64,000 nt of DNA, from the NCBI GenBank assembly GCA_964406945.1, contig CAYOTO010000019.1, positions 1 through 64,000 on the forward strand, written 5' to 3'. The translations under genes were made by a program, and so were the position numbers. Below, in pieces: positions 17,701 through 26,700 of the stretch. The notes beneath the pieces were generated by a model. That model was given only the letters and a program-made list of their open reading frames with translations. It was not told the origin of the DNA and did not search any database. This stretch comes from UBA2266 sp964406945 (GTDB lineage Bacteria > Planctomycetota > Phycisphaerae > Sedimentisphaerales > Anaerobacaceae). Each line of letters begins with the position of its first letter. Position 1 is the first letter of the stretch.

Positions 17701-19746
17701 GGAACCTGGAGCGGTGAACGGGATGTGAATGTGCCGATAGTCCTAAGTGATTTGACGAATGGTAACACTTATTCTGTGCATGTGCTGGGCAAAGATTCGG
17801 CCGGAATCTGGCAGGAAACGCCGGCTAAATCGCGGTCGTGGACGGTGGATACGGCTTATTCGAAGCTGGTAATTAATGAGATTCTCGCGCACACCCACGG
17901 GACCGATCCTGATTTGATTGAATTGTACTATGACGGGCCGGGGCCGATTGACCTTACAGGGATGAGCCTGACCGATGATCCGGAGAATCCCAGGCGATTC
18001 ATATTCAGCGGTTCTACAGTGACTGATCCGGTTATGAATCCGGGCGAGTATATGGTCTTGTATGGCGATACGACTCAAATGCGGAATCACCTGGGCTTTG
18101 GTCTGCTGGCAGAAGGAGAGGCTCTGTATCTGTACGATAAACCGGGCAACGGAGGCTCGCTTGTGGACTCGGTTGAATTTGGTCTGCAGATTAACGATTT
18201 TTCTATCGGGCGGATCGGATACGGCGGCAAGTGGATGCTGAACGATCCGACACTTGGGACCGCTAACAGGCGGGCGGGTCTGGGCAAACCGGACGGCCTG
18301 AAGATCAACGAGTGGCTGGCGAGTACGGACGTGTTTTTCGATGATGATTTCATTGAGTTGTACAATCCGGATCCGCGGCCTGTTTCCCTGGGCGGGCTGT
18401 ATTTGACGGATGACGTTTCCACGCAGCTTACCAAACACAGAATCGAGCCTCTGAGCTTCATTCCAGGCGGCGGGTTTACGGTGTTGCAGGCGGTGGACGG
18501 CAATGGTGCGGGCGAGGTTTCCTTTGGTATCGACGCGCACGGCGAAATACTGGCGCTGCTGGACGAAAATCTCGAAGAAATCGACAAGGTAATATTCACA
18601 CCGCAGACTACGGACGTTTCGCAGGGACGGTCGCCGGACGGTGCCGGTGTTTTCGAGTTCTTCGATCTGCCAACGCCAAGGGTGGCTAATCCGGCATCGA
18701 CAAGCAGCAATATACTGCTCGTCGCCGAAGATGCTCAAAAGCGGGTGCTCGTGCCTGTTACGGATATCGGAGATTGGCGCAGCGACCCGGCTTACGATGA
18801 TTCATCCTGGCAACTGTGCAGCGGCGGTCCCGGCGGTGTAGGGTACGACCGCCGAAACGACTACGACAGCTACATCACCCTCGACGTCGAGAGCAAAATG
18901 TACGAGACCATGAATTCATGTTACATTCGCATTCCATTCGAGCTGTCGAGCGATTCCGGCGGGTTCAGCGACCTTACACTGCGCGTACGATATGACGACG
19001 GATTTGTGGCTTACATTAACGGCCAGCGGGTCGCCAGTCGTAATTTTGCCTCGAGCACTGTCGCGTGGAACGACAACGCGGACGATGACCATAGCGATTC
19101 GGCCGCGGTTCAGTTTGAGGACATAGACATCAGTCAGTATGCAGGAGCTTTGCACACAGGCCAGAACGTGCTTGCCATTCATGGGCTGAACGGCGGCACG
19201 GGCAGCAGCGATTTTCTGATTTCCTGCGAGCTTGTGGGTACTATCACTGCGAGTTCGGACGCATATATTGCCCGCGCATTCGAACTGATTGACGGGCTGC
19301 GGATTACTGAGATCATGTATCATGCTCCGCAAGGCAGCGAGTACGACTATATCGAGTTGCAGAATATCAGCGGGACCAGCCTGGATATCAGCGGAGTGCG
19401 GCTGGTTGAGGGCGTGGTGTTCGAGTTCGGCGCGATGGTGCTGGGACCGGGTGAATACGTGGTCGTCGCAAGCGACACAGCAGCTTTTGCCTCTCAATAC
19501 GGCGGCGGTGCAAGGCCGGCGGGCAGTTACACGGGAAATCTGAGCAACGGCGGCGAGGATATAGTTCTATCTCTGCCATGGCCTCTCGAGGCTGCTATCA
19601 TGCGTTTTGATTATGTCGATACGTGGTATCCGACGACCGATGGAGGCGGTGCGGCTCTGACAATCATCGATCCTTACGGCAGCGCCGGCAACTGGGGCAA
19701 TGCCACCGCCTGGCAGGCCGCGAATCCAAGCCCGGGCGGGCCGTAG
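11761..19746 (+). CDS. Giant secreted CotH / lamin-tail / beta-helix protein with N-terminal dockerin-like module
   Basis: A 2661-residue exported protein. ATG at 11761 has GGAGG five bases upstream and opens a signal peptide ending near P-L-Q-A. A dockerin-like pair of Ca-binding loops follows directly (D-L-D-G-D-C-V-V-G-F-G-D and a second, weaker copy, each ending in N-W). Then come two lamin-tail domains (INEFMAKN, INEIMYHP) and a CotH-like kinase region, with G-V-R-N-R-G-N-R-S and the V-P-H-D-L-D motif near residue 840. Two right-handed beta-helix regions follow (about 1160-1540 and 1565-1950), then further lamin-tail domains (INEILAH, INEWLAS, ITEIMYH) up to the C-terminus. CotH proteins in spore coats phosphorylate proteins. 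Here an extracellular adhesive or structural role is equally likely. It is monocistronic. Confidence 0.85.
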   Translation: MVNSKSLAVFLVLAYGLCGPLQAERCPVGDLDGDCVVGFGDMRVLADNWLDSGCAAPDCGVDMDAVAGVNGGDFAILGENWGIRGSLTIVINEFMAKNDNTVQDPEDSGGGWDDWIEIHNYGSDAVDVGGMYLTDDLEDLTKWRVPTDDPSATTIAAGGYLIIWADGDTGEGTLHASFSLSAGGEDVALADTSGNLLDGVSYGVLEADQSYGRLPNGTGAWRLLPSATPGSPNTGEPVQVAINEIMYHPGHPDDGIEDVNKEYVELHNFGSQAVSVSGWRFVDGVDYTITGDVSIEAGDYLVVAADVNTFAAEYPGVSNIVGGWVGKLSNNGERITIVDAGGVTVDTIRYADQGDWARRELGPVDHYHRGWQWSDAHDGDGASLELIKAGFSNEHGQNWSSSDAAKGTPGTANTLVQSDIAPVIMEVEHFPLIPRSGETVTVTARIFDDSPGHVNAWLHYKEDGAGVFAAVTMADDGQSDDGAAGDGVYGGRVPARSDGTVMEFYVRAVDMLANMRTWPAPSNVDGAAQQVTNALYRVDDSFSRTWSSDNQPVYYVVMKESELTELEDIGDTDLDGRPWYASEGMSNAQMNATFISVCGYDTDLRYRLGVRNRGNRSRNNPPMSFRVNFAHDDGWNGATALNLNSKYTHLQFMGSVMFRLAGMAACEATPVQLRINGRNTALGNTGETYGSYVALEAFDSDWAENHFPDDADGNLYRATYVLDESSGRRTDALLDYLGSAQNPDMAQYRLNYPKQTNTSANDYSDLLDLIDRLNNPNITDEEFLANLEEACDVRQWMRFLAVDALVGNREGGLNEGEGDDFAIYNGQGEQRWWLVPHDLDTVLGQGDKSYSPDYDIWEYANTDGLERLMSQPDAVKMFYEEYWKLAHSVFDPADFDPLVDHLLGDWVSSGEINGNNGIKDYVVERRDDVVLGASPQIPQTFEAGCNLPVVGGYFQTASGTVNLSGRFNAVTTRSITVNGAAVSELDWSQKDGTWSFDAVALNPGVNRIYVKAFDGVAGSGAQVDAGHVDVWYDTGLMNEYPRDVQAGASLSADPTVVNANMVVRDSYLPGIAVLVRIELLNEAGEIARDVWDATATLSVDNSGVAMSTDQVRLYNGLGSALITFSGGGDFVLTANVEGLEVSRSLADLTGEPINVVSGGIAADETWSGVYRITGGDFDIPDGVTLTLSPGVLVLIDGVSSGTDGTDIDVDGAIQSLGTASSPVTITAYAAGENWGELHFSDADASMFTYTNVSGAGHSPRIAHSNSGPAFRISDSALVFESCSLTDHVGKLMHVTRVSDLTFHKCILSRCVMGPEIDGTALQFEDSWIVEMLADDDADGIYIHWQRPGQECTMRRGVLANIGDDGIDTASSDVLVEDFIIRDCKDKGISIYNGATTVSHCLVVANNRAPERTMVASIAAQTSEGATTTINIDRTTVVSAKTDGVADLGIQSYNKTGVSNGRIIWNVTNSIIDATDPVDVQAPYLDSDINISFTDVYSEVWPGQGNLVGDPLFVDAAAGDYRLQAGSPCIDAGDPGVDSDPDMTVADMGYYAIDQTTVNVDPGSLAGDTVWTASEGPYRITSELIVPVGTTLTIMPGTTVFFDPGAKLTVQGRLIAEGTEYQKIRFTRTAGTGGVWGGIQFVEADGDNRIRHAILEYGQTADGMIGLTESRLLLENSTLDHSTLRRIRTVISSLVVRGCVFTDTVPPGQAPTNNSTEHIWGTSIPSAGQMLIEGNVFGRTPGHNDAIDFDGHSRPRPIPYIINNVFMGGGDDALDLETDAHIEGNVFMHYHKDAYNPDPGESNVISAGSGYDYVMVRNVFYDVDHATLTKEDSFTTFVNNTVVDCSKAAIYFDLAGQTSGPGIGAYVDGCIFSNTPMVFDEITESTVLSVNNSLIDKQWHSLGTSNIESDPLFVDSAGDFKLRTVSPAVGAGPWGLDMGAYVEAGAAVSGEPDGATYRTDTVLQAGGPGITHYKYSLSGEEGTWSGERDVNVPIVLSDLTNGNTYSVHVLGKDSAGIWQETPAKSRSWTVDTAYSKLVINEILAHTHGTDPDLIELYYDGPGPIDLTGMSLTDDPENPRRFIFSGSTVTDPVMNPGEYMVLYGDTTQMRNHLGFGLLAEGEALYLYDKPGNGGSLVDSVEFGLQINDFSIGRIGYGGKWMLNDPTLGTANRRAGLGKPDGLKINEWLASTDVFFDDDFIELYNPDPRPVSLGGLYLTDDVSTQLTKHRIEPLSFIPGGGFTVLQAVDGNGAGEVSFGIDAHGEILALLDENLEEIDKVIFTPQTTDVSQGRSPDGAGVFEFFDLPTPRVANPASTSSNILLVAEDAQKRVLVPVTDIGDWRSDPAYDDSSWQLCSGGPGGVGYDRRNDYDSYITLDVESKMYETMNSCYIRIPFELSSDSGGFSDLTLRVRYDDGFVAYINGQRVASRNFASSTVAWNDNADDDHSDSAAVQFEDIDISQYAGALHTGQNVLAIHGLNGGTGSSDFLISCELVGTITASSDAYIARAFELIDGLRITEIMYHAPQGSEYDYIELQNISGTSLDISGVRLVEGVVFEFGAMVLGPGEYVVVASDTAAFASQYGGGARPAGSYTGNLSNGGEDIVLSLPWPLEAAIMRFDYVDTWYPTTDGGGAALTIIDPYGSAGNWGNATAWQAANPSPGGP

Positions 19747-20156
19747 AAGAGCATGGTTGGCCTGTTCTCTTGCGGAATAATACCGCTAACGCACGTCGGC
19801 AGATCAAAAGGCGGAGGCCGGGCACCGGACCTCTATCTGCAAAGCGGCGATTTGGGCCCCATTCCGAACCAGTTCACCCTGGAGCGGCTTGCGGAGAATT
19901 TGTCTTGACATAACTGTGCAATTATCGCAAACTATCGCGGACTTGTGGATCGGCGCGGTTGTGCTGGTCTGCGCAACTGTGCGGTTGTGGCGTCTTGTCC
20001 GGGATCGCAGGGGTGTCAGTTTCGACTAGTTCCCGCTTTTCAGTGCGGATCTCTGGAATCCGCAAATCGGTGTAAGTACAGTTTAAGCAAGAGGTTGTGA
20101 GTGCCGAATCAAGGATTGCGGCATTCTGGAACCCGGTAAAACGCAAGGAGAAAGTA
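19747..20156 (+). other. Intergenic region and enolase leader
   Basis: No gene is supported in these 410 bases. A TTGACA at 19905-19910 on the plus strand is a possible -35 box, but the -10 region after it is poor. A small hairpin, GCGGAT (20045-20050) with ATCCGC (20058-20063), lies in the presumed enolase leader. No terminator was seen after the giant gene. Confidence 0.3.
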
Positions 20157-21437
20157 ATGAGTTTGATTATCGAGTCAATTCACGCGATGGAAATTCTGGA
20201 TTCGCGCGGCAATCCCACGGTACGTGTCTTCTGTTCGATCGGAGACGGAATGGCGGTTTCGGCTTCGGTGCCCTCGGGTGCAAGCACCGGAGAGAATGAG
20301 GCCGTGGAGCTTCGCGACGGCGATAAGAGCCGATACCTTGGCAAGGGTGTGCTCAACGCGGTAAAAAATGTGAACGAAGTTCTGGCGCCGGAGATCGTCG
20401 GAATGGATGTCAGCCGGCAGGCCGAGATTGACGCACTGATGCTGGAACTGGACGGTACGGATAACAAGGGCAAACTCGGGGCCAATGCGATTCTCGGTGT
20501 ATCTATGGCGGTTGCCCGTGCGGCAGCGGCGGCGGCCGATCTGCCTCTTTATGCATATCTGGGCGGTCCGGGTTCGCTCAGACTGCCGGTTCCGATGATG
20601 AACATCATCAACGGCGGCGAGCATGCCGACAACAGTGTGGACTTCCAGGAATTCATGGCAATGCCCATCGGAGCTCCCACTTTCGCAGAGGCCCTGCGGT
20701 ATGGAGCCGAAACATTCCATTCGCTCAAGAAAATCCTGGGCAAGAAGGGATACGCGACCAGCGTCGGTGACGAGGGCGGTTTCGCTCCCAATCTCAAGAG
20801 CAACGACGAGGCTTGTGAGGTAATTTGTGAGGCAATCGAGGCGGCGGGATTCAAAGTAGGTAAGGATGTTGCGATTGCTCTGGATCCGGCTTCGAGCAGT
20901 TTCTTCGATGACGGTGCGTACAATCTGGCCAAGTCCGGAATCGGCAAGAAGAGCACCGAGGAAATGATCGAAATGTGGGGCGGTTGGCTCGAAAAGTACC
21001 CGATCGTTTCTATCGAGGACGCCCTTGACGAGAACGACTGGGACGGCTTCAAGGCTTATACGGCCAAATACGGAGAGAAGAGCCAGGTGGTCGGCGACGA
21101 CCTGTTTGTAACCAATCCGAAGTTCGTAGCCAGGGGCATCAAGGAAAAGGCCGCCAATGCGGTTCTGATCAAGCTGAATCAGATCGGCACGGTGACCGAA
21201 ACCATCGAGACAATCAATCTTTGCCGTGGAGCCGGCTGGAATTATATTATCAGCCACCGCAGCGGCGAGACCGAGGATACGTTCCTGGCGGATCTGGCTG
21301 TGGCCATGGGCGGCGGTCAGATCAAGACCGGTTCGGCTTCGCGAAGCGAGCGGATTGCCAAATACAACAGGCTCCTCGAAATCGAGCAGGAACTCGCAGA
21401 CGTAGCGCTGTTCTCGAATCCGTGGGCCGAACTGTAA
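20157..21437 (+). CDS. eno: Enolase (phosphopyruvate hydratase)
   Basis: A 426-residue glycolytic enolase converting 2-phosphoglycerate to phosphoenolpyruvate in the cytoplasm. Signature elements are all present: [11 protein letters not shown] at the N-terminus, [28 protein letters not shown], the metal-binding SIEDAL, the catalytic-lysine segment [13 protein letters not shown] and SHRSGETED. The start is ATG at 20157, with AAGGAG six bases upstream. An in-frame upstream start near 20097 would add 20 non-conserved residues and is rejected. It is monocistronic, ending in a strong terminator shared with the opposing glycosidase cluster. Confidence 0.98.
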   Translation: MSLIIESIHAMEILDSRGNPTVRVFCSIGDGMAVSASVPSGASTGENEAVELRDGDKSRYLGKGVLNAVKNVNEVLAPEIVGMDVSRQAEIDALMLELDGTDNKGKLGANAILGVSMAVARAAAAAADLPLYAYLGGPGSLRLPVPMMNIINGGEHADNSVDFQEFMAMPIGAPTFAEALRYGAETFHSLKKILGKKGYATSVGDEGGFAPNLKSNDEACEVICEAIEAAGFKVGKDVAIALDPASSSFFDDGAYNLAKSGIGKKSTEEMIEMWGGWLEKYPIVSIEDALDENDWDGFKAYTAKYGEKSQVVGDDLFVTNPKFVARGIKEKAANAVLIKLNQIGTVTETIETINLCRGAGWNYIISHRSGETEDTFLADLAVAMGGGQIKTGSASRSERIAKYNRLLEIEQELADVALFSNPWAEL

Positions 21438-21464
21438 GCTGCAGAAAGACCATTTGTAAAAGAA

Positions 21465-21502
21465 AAGCCGCGCGCGAATGCTTCATTCGCCGCGGCTTCT
21501 TT
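21465..21502. terminator. Bidirectional intrinsic terminator between enolase and the GH cluster
   Basis: A long GC-rich hairpin: AAGCCGCG then CGAATG pairs with CATTCG and CGCGGCTT around a CTT loop (21465-21498). On the plus strand it is followed by CTTTC. On the minus strand it runs into TTTTCTTTTAC, a better T-tract. It lies 28 bases after enolase and 67 bases after the convergent GH50 gene. Confidence 0.8.
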
Positions 21503-21568
21503 CGTGGTTTCAGCGGGTCTTCGGTCCTGCCGGTCCTGGCGGCGGTCCACCTGACCGGCATCACGGAA

Positions 21569-23635
21569 TTACCTGCCTGTGAGCCGGTATTCGTACATCG
21601 AATCGCCTATTGAACGGGCGGTTTTTACGATCTCAGGGTAGGGCCGGTCGCAGACATCCAGGAATCCGATCTGGTAGTTTTCGCCGTCGCCCCGGCCGGT
21701 GGTGGCCTGATCCTTGTACTGGAACCAGTGGGTGCCTATGATGAACGGATTGCGGAGCGCTCCGCGGACGTAGCTGTCGTAGCATGCCGCGCGGTCTTCT
21801 TGATCGATGGTCTTTCGCAGGCCCGTGTGGAGCATGCCGCGGTCGAGCGCACCGAAATGGAACTCCCCGATAATGATCGGCTTGTCGATTCCGGCCGGCA
21901 GTGACTGATCGGCGACCGAGTAGGTATAACGATTGAAGCTGATTACATCACAGTATTTGGCCGCGGCCCGGATTGCCCGGTCGTTCACCCAAGCGAATCG
22001 ACAGCCCATATATAGCTGGTCGGGGGCGACTTTCTTGAATTCCTCCCGGATTGTCGAAAAATAGGTCTCGGCGATTCTTGTGTAGAAAGCGGCTAAATCC
22101 TCACTCGCTTTCTCTTTTTCCGGCGGTTCGGTGGTCTTCAGCAGTGCATCCCAAGACTCATGCTCCGTGGACCACGCGGCGTTGAGCTTATGGATCGTTC
22201 GGTATTTGGCCTTCAAGTCGGCAATGAAGACCTTCTTTGCGGGCTGGTCGGCGGGCGAAGCCAGTGCAGCAACCGCCAGCGACGTGTCGTCACCCCAGGC
22301 TATTTCGTTGTGTACGAAGAAACCGATGCACCAGGGGTCGCCTATGGACTCGCTATGGCTTTTGAGTGTTGCTTTGAGTTCGGTGCGGAATGAGGGATCG
22401 AAAACATCGTAGAATTTGCCCCAGTAACCCTGGGAACCCTCGATGGTCCTGGAGCCAAAGCTGATTGTAGCCGTGTAAGGCGTTTTACGCATAAGATAAA
22501 TGTTGGAATCGGACCAGTTCGCAATAGTGTTGAAGCCCCAACTTCGCAGGCGTTTGTGCGTGATCTCGGCGAAGTCGGTCTGCCAGTCCGGGCCGAATTT
22601 TCTGAGGAGATTTGCCTTGGTAAAATCGTAGGTCTTGTACGGCTTGTGGTCCTCGTAATATCCGTGAGGCGCCCACGATCCTGAGCCGTAGAACTGTGCA
22701 AGCGGCGAATCGGCTTCGGGAAGAAACATGTAGTAGTTGCGGCGGTCTGTTATGGGGGTCCAGCCGCTGGGGTGTACGCAGTCGACTCCGTGAGACCAGA
22801 AGAGATTTCCTTCCGGGTCAATCAGCCACCATTTGCCCTCTACCTTTCGTACAGTGAAGAATCCTTTCGACTCGAACTTCGGTCCGTCGGCGGCGCCGCC
22901 GTACTTGTTTCTTCGGGCAGGTCCCGGATTTGCGGCAAGATCTTTGCGTTCGACGGCGATCCGGGCTTTCAACTCCTTTAGTGAATGCGTCTTACCGGGC
23001 CAGTCGGCATGAGCGAATTGGCCGAACTTATCGATGAAGGGAAGGAAGCTGTCGGAATCTAAAGTTGTGAGCGTTCCCACGGCTCTGATATTGTCGATTT
23101 CGAACTCATGGTCATGCTTTGGGTTGTTCACGAAAACAACAAGCTGGGTAACGTTGGAGGGGTCCAGCTTGCCCTGGTGGACCGGATAGCCTCGCATTCC
23201 GATAATCTCCAGCGGTTTCGAAAGGCGGTATTGGCTGGGCAGGAATCGAACCATGAGTCGGCCAGACGATTTTGGGCCAAGCGTTACTCTATCGGTGACG
23301 CAGTTTTCACGGCCGTTTGCGCCTGGATTGTCTACGCGACAATTGACGGTTACGGACCTTTCGCTCCTGTTCTTCACATCGAGTACAATCATGAGCCGGT
23401 CCTTCAGATTCCACCGTCCTTTAGGGGCCTTCAGGGTAATTCCGGGCCAGGTTTTTTCGTGAGCAGTCTGAACACGAAGTGCACCGGACGCAGTCAAAGA
23501 TACACCAGCATCCGACGTTTCAACTTGTGATGTCTCGAAGCCGGGTGAAAAATCAAAGAGCATGCGCGGGGGTTTGGCTGTGGAAGGAGCAGCGTACGCC
23601 GTGGCAACTAGAATTACAGCAAGTATTCTGTTCAT
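21569..23635 (-). CDS. Glycoside hydrolase family 50 (beta-agarase-like)
   Basis: A 688-residue secreted enzyme with a signal peptide (residues 1-20), an N-terminal beta-sandwich region to about 190, and a TIM-barrel domain typical of GH50 agarases. Visible signatures: GKWWLIDPEGNLFWSHGVD near 267-285, LRSWGFNTIANWSD (363-376), the likely acid/base E444 in H-N-E-I-A-W-G, and the likely nucleophile E591 in I-G-E-F-H-F-G-A. GH50 enzymes cleave beta-1,4 bonds in agarose. It is the last gene of a four-gene cluster of secreted carbohydrate-active proteins, 73 bases after its upstream neighbour. A related beta-galactan substrate is possible. Confidence 0.88.
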   Translation of the reverse strand: MNRILAVILVATAYAAPSTAKPPRMLFDFSPGFETSQVETSDAGVSLTASGALRVQTAHEKTWPGITLKAPKGRWNLKDRLMIVLDVKNRSERSVTVNCRVDNPGANGRENCVTDRVTLGPKSSGRLMVRFLPSQYRLSKPLEIIGMRGYPVHQGKLDPSNVTQLVVFVNNPKHDHEFEIDNIRAVGTLTTLDSDSFLPFIDKFGQFAHADWPGKTHSLKELKARIAVERKDLAANPGPARRNKYGGAADGPKFESKGFFTVRKVEGKWWLIDPEGNLFWSHGVDCVHPSGWTPITDRRNYYMFLPEADSPLAQFYGSGSWAPHGYYEDHKPYKTYDFTKANLLRKFGPDWQTDFAEITHKRLRSWGFNTIANWSDSNIYLMRKTPYTATISFGSRTIEGSQGYWGKFYDVFDPSFRTELKATLKSHSESIGDPWCIGFFVHNEIAWGDDTSLAVAALASPADQPAKKVFIADLKAKYRTIHKLNAAWSTEHESWDALLKTTEPPEKEKASEDLAAFYTRIAETYFSTIREEFKKVAPDQLYMGCRFAWVNDRAIRAAAKYCDVISFNRYTYSVADQSLPAGIDKPIIIGEFHFGALDRGMLHTGLRKTIDQEDRAACYDSYVRGALRNPFIIGTHWFQYKDQATTGRGDGENYQIGFLDVCDRPYPEIVKTARSIGDSMYEYRLTGR

Positions 23636-23708
23636 CTTTCGGTCTTTCTAAAAGGTATTTCTTTCTTTCAGTAATCGAGCATCTGGGAAATGTGTCGCCG
23701 ATCTCATT

Positions 23709-26700
23709 TCAATCGAGATCAATGCGATAGGCGAAGACCCCTTTCTCACAAATCATCGAAACCATAGAGCCCGTAGGGTCGCAGGCCGCGCGTTTGACTT
23801 TCTCGCCTTCAGGGGTGGTTTCCCACACGGCTTTTGGCGAAATATTATCTATGCCAGTAAGTGCGGCGAGATCCAGCGTTGCCTTAAACGAGTCCAAATC
23901 GGGCAAAGGGATTACGGTAACGCTGCCGGGCCGCATGATGCATTTGACGGCGCCGGCGGTTTTGACCGGGCCGAAGTCGACGGCTACGCGAGCCGTATTT
24001 TCTCGCGGATCCGACGGGACAGTGTACTTGTTCGGCTGGAGTGAAATGTCCGTTATTGATTTACCTGCCCCCTTCACGATTAGTTTGCCTATACGGTAGC
24101 GAGTGGAGCCGTCGTCTTCTCCGATGAGAACATAGCGCTTGCCGGTTTCGGGGTCCCACAGCCCAATAGTGATGTCGTATTCGCCTGGGCCGTACTGCTG
24201 CGGTATGATCACAATTGCATTTTTGTTTGTGATAATATCGCCCTTCCATCCGGTGGTCGGAGTTGAAGTTGCGCCGTCGGACTGAAAGGCGATTCTGTCT
24301 TTCCGGTCGGATTCATCGCTCAGAAAGTGTGTGAATATGGCAAGGTCTTTCGGAGCGGGACTTGCGGCCTCCCAGCGAACGCTGAGGCGAAAGCTGCGGT
24401 TTCCCAGATATTCGATCTTTTCTGCAATTGGACGGATGGCCAGATCGCCCCTCGTATTGAAGCCTCTGGCGTTGCAGTAAAAAGTATCCTCGGTTTTGGA
24501 TTGTTCCACAATGACGCCGTCGATTCGTTCGATTGAAGATTCGACGGGGCCGTTCTTTGCGTAATAGCCGTGCCTGGGCAATATCTTACCCGCTGTTCGC
24601 CAGTCGGACCGGTCCCGGTTAACATAGACTTCTGCGCCTGAGGACCAGCACACTTTCTGGCGGTGAATGTTGTCGTCCACGAATTGCAGTTCGTCGATTG
24701 TGTCGGTGGCGATTGAGCGGATGAAGTCCTGGGCCAGATAATACTTACGAACGGCTCCCGAGCCGAAGGCTCCGCGGTCGATCATGAGCGCGTGGCCCTC
24801 GAGAATCTCGGCGCTGATGTAATCATCGGATTCGATGCCCGCCGACCTGCGTGGTCGTCCGCCCTGGTAGCGACCGGAGTAGCCTACGCCGTGCAGCGAG
24901 AACTTGTCGTGAAGCACCGCATCGAACCAGGGAACTCGTTGCCAGTCCTCGCATGGTATGCGGATGCAGAAACGCCGGGAATCGGGGGTGATCTGAAGGT
25001 GCTGGCAGTCGGCGCCGTCGAGATAGCCGATGAGTTGGTCGTGGCCTGCTTCCGATGTTTGCGGAGCGTTGCCGCCCAGATAGTCCCTGATCCAGGCAAA
25101 AACCTCGCCCCAGTGCCTTCTGGTTTCCAGGCTGGAGTGGAAATTGCCGTGACGGTCATAAAAATCGAAGGGCCCGATTGATGTAAAGACGTCGATAAAA
25201 TAGTGCGTCGGCGCGACGCCCGGCTTTATTAAGCTAAGGTTGCGTTTGGCGAATGGCAAAAAGCGGTCGGGCCGCCAGCGGTAGCTCTGGGCTTCGCGGC
25301 CTTCGTTCAGCCAGGCCTTGATGGGTTGTCCGGATTCGGTAAAGGCTATGTGGTCGTAGGAGTAACCTTCTGCATCCGGATAGAAATCGATGTAATTATC
25401 ATGCAGGCCCCACGGGATGTCGTGCGGATTGCATACAAGACCGATCTTTTGCATATCCTCGACCGTTCCCAGGCCGGGCTGAGGCGGATATATGTCCGGC
25501 AGGCGGTAATCATAGCCCCACCTTTGCCAGACATGAACCGTCAGCAGCGAATCCGTCAGGCCGTAATCGATCATTCGCTGCATCTTCTCGGCGATCCCAG
25601 CGTATTTGCCGCCCCAGATATCGAACACGAAGCGTCCGGCCTTGCGTGCGAAACCGTCCGAGGCCTGTTTGTCGTAGAGGGGCCTGTATCGAAAGGCGCA
25701 GTCGAACGCGCCTTCACTGCCGGGGACAAGCGTCATGGTGGCGTTCATGTGGGTGTGCAGGGCGTAATAATTGCCATCCGGCTCCACCTGGAGGTAGTCG
25801 GGCGGATTGTCCGTAGCCACCAGCAGTGAAAGGCCCCTTGCGAAATCGAATCCCACATGGCTTGTGGAGAGGTTATGCCCCCCGAAACCGGCGCGGAATG
25901 CCTGCGGGTTTTCGATGCAGTACCCGTGCCCATAGTAAACGCGGAGCGCCTTCTGGTCGGCCGGTGCAAGGGCGAAGTCGGTAATGCGCTTCGGACTTTG
26001 AACGCTGATTCTAAGAGCGGGACCTTGCTTGAAGACTCTTGCAGTAAGTTCGAAACGGTTCGCCCCCAGAGTGATCGGGTGGATAATCGTTGCTGTTTGC
26101 CGGGATGATTCTTTTTTTATGGTTACGGGACCGACGACAGCCACGGATGAATCGCTGCCTATGGAGTTGCCAAGGATAGAGAGATCGACGCCTTCGAAGG
26201 TCAGCGTCTTGCCGGACTGTGCGAATGCGATTGCTGCATCCGGCAGACCTGTTGGGCCAAGTGCTACTGCGGCGGTAATACCTCCGTCCAGCCGGAAAAG
26301 CAGTTCGCCGTTCTGTGCCCCCCTTCCGTTCAAGGCCAGTTCTTTTGCCCGCTCGCGGAGCCGGTTGCGTTGAGCGGCGGTTACTCTCGCGCGAATTATG
26401 CCGGCGGTTATCAACGGTTCGGCCCAGAAGGAAGAATCACAAACGGTGTTGTTTTCCGGACCGGGATGACTTTCGAGTTTGAGGGTTATAATCCGCCCGG
26501 CGAACCTGCTCAGGTCCACACGCCCCTTAATCCATCTTTTCGCATCGGTGTGGCGCTCGAAAAGCTTCTCGTCTTCGGCCCAGACTCGAAAAGTTACGCC
26601 ATCGCTGGGCGGCTCGTTCTTATGATGGTCGCGAATGGCGTTGCCGAAGGTGAGTGTAATCGGAGCGGTCTCTGGAAGTCTGACCCTGTACCGGGCAAAA

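Noticed and set aside
20097..20156. Upstream in-frame start for enolase
   Set aside because: The added 20 residues are not typical of enolase and AAGGAG sits six bases before ATG 20157.
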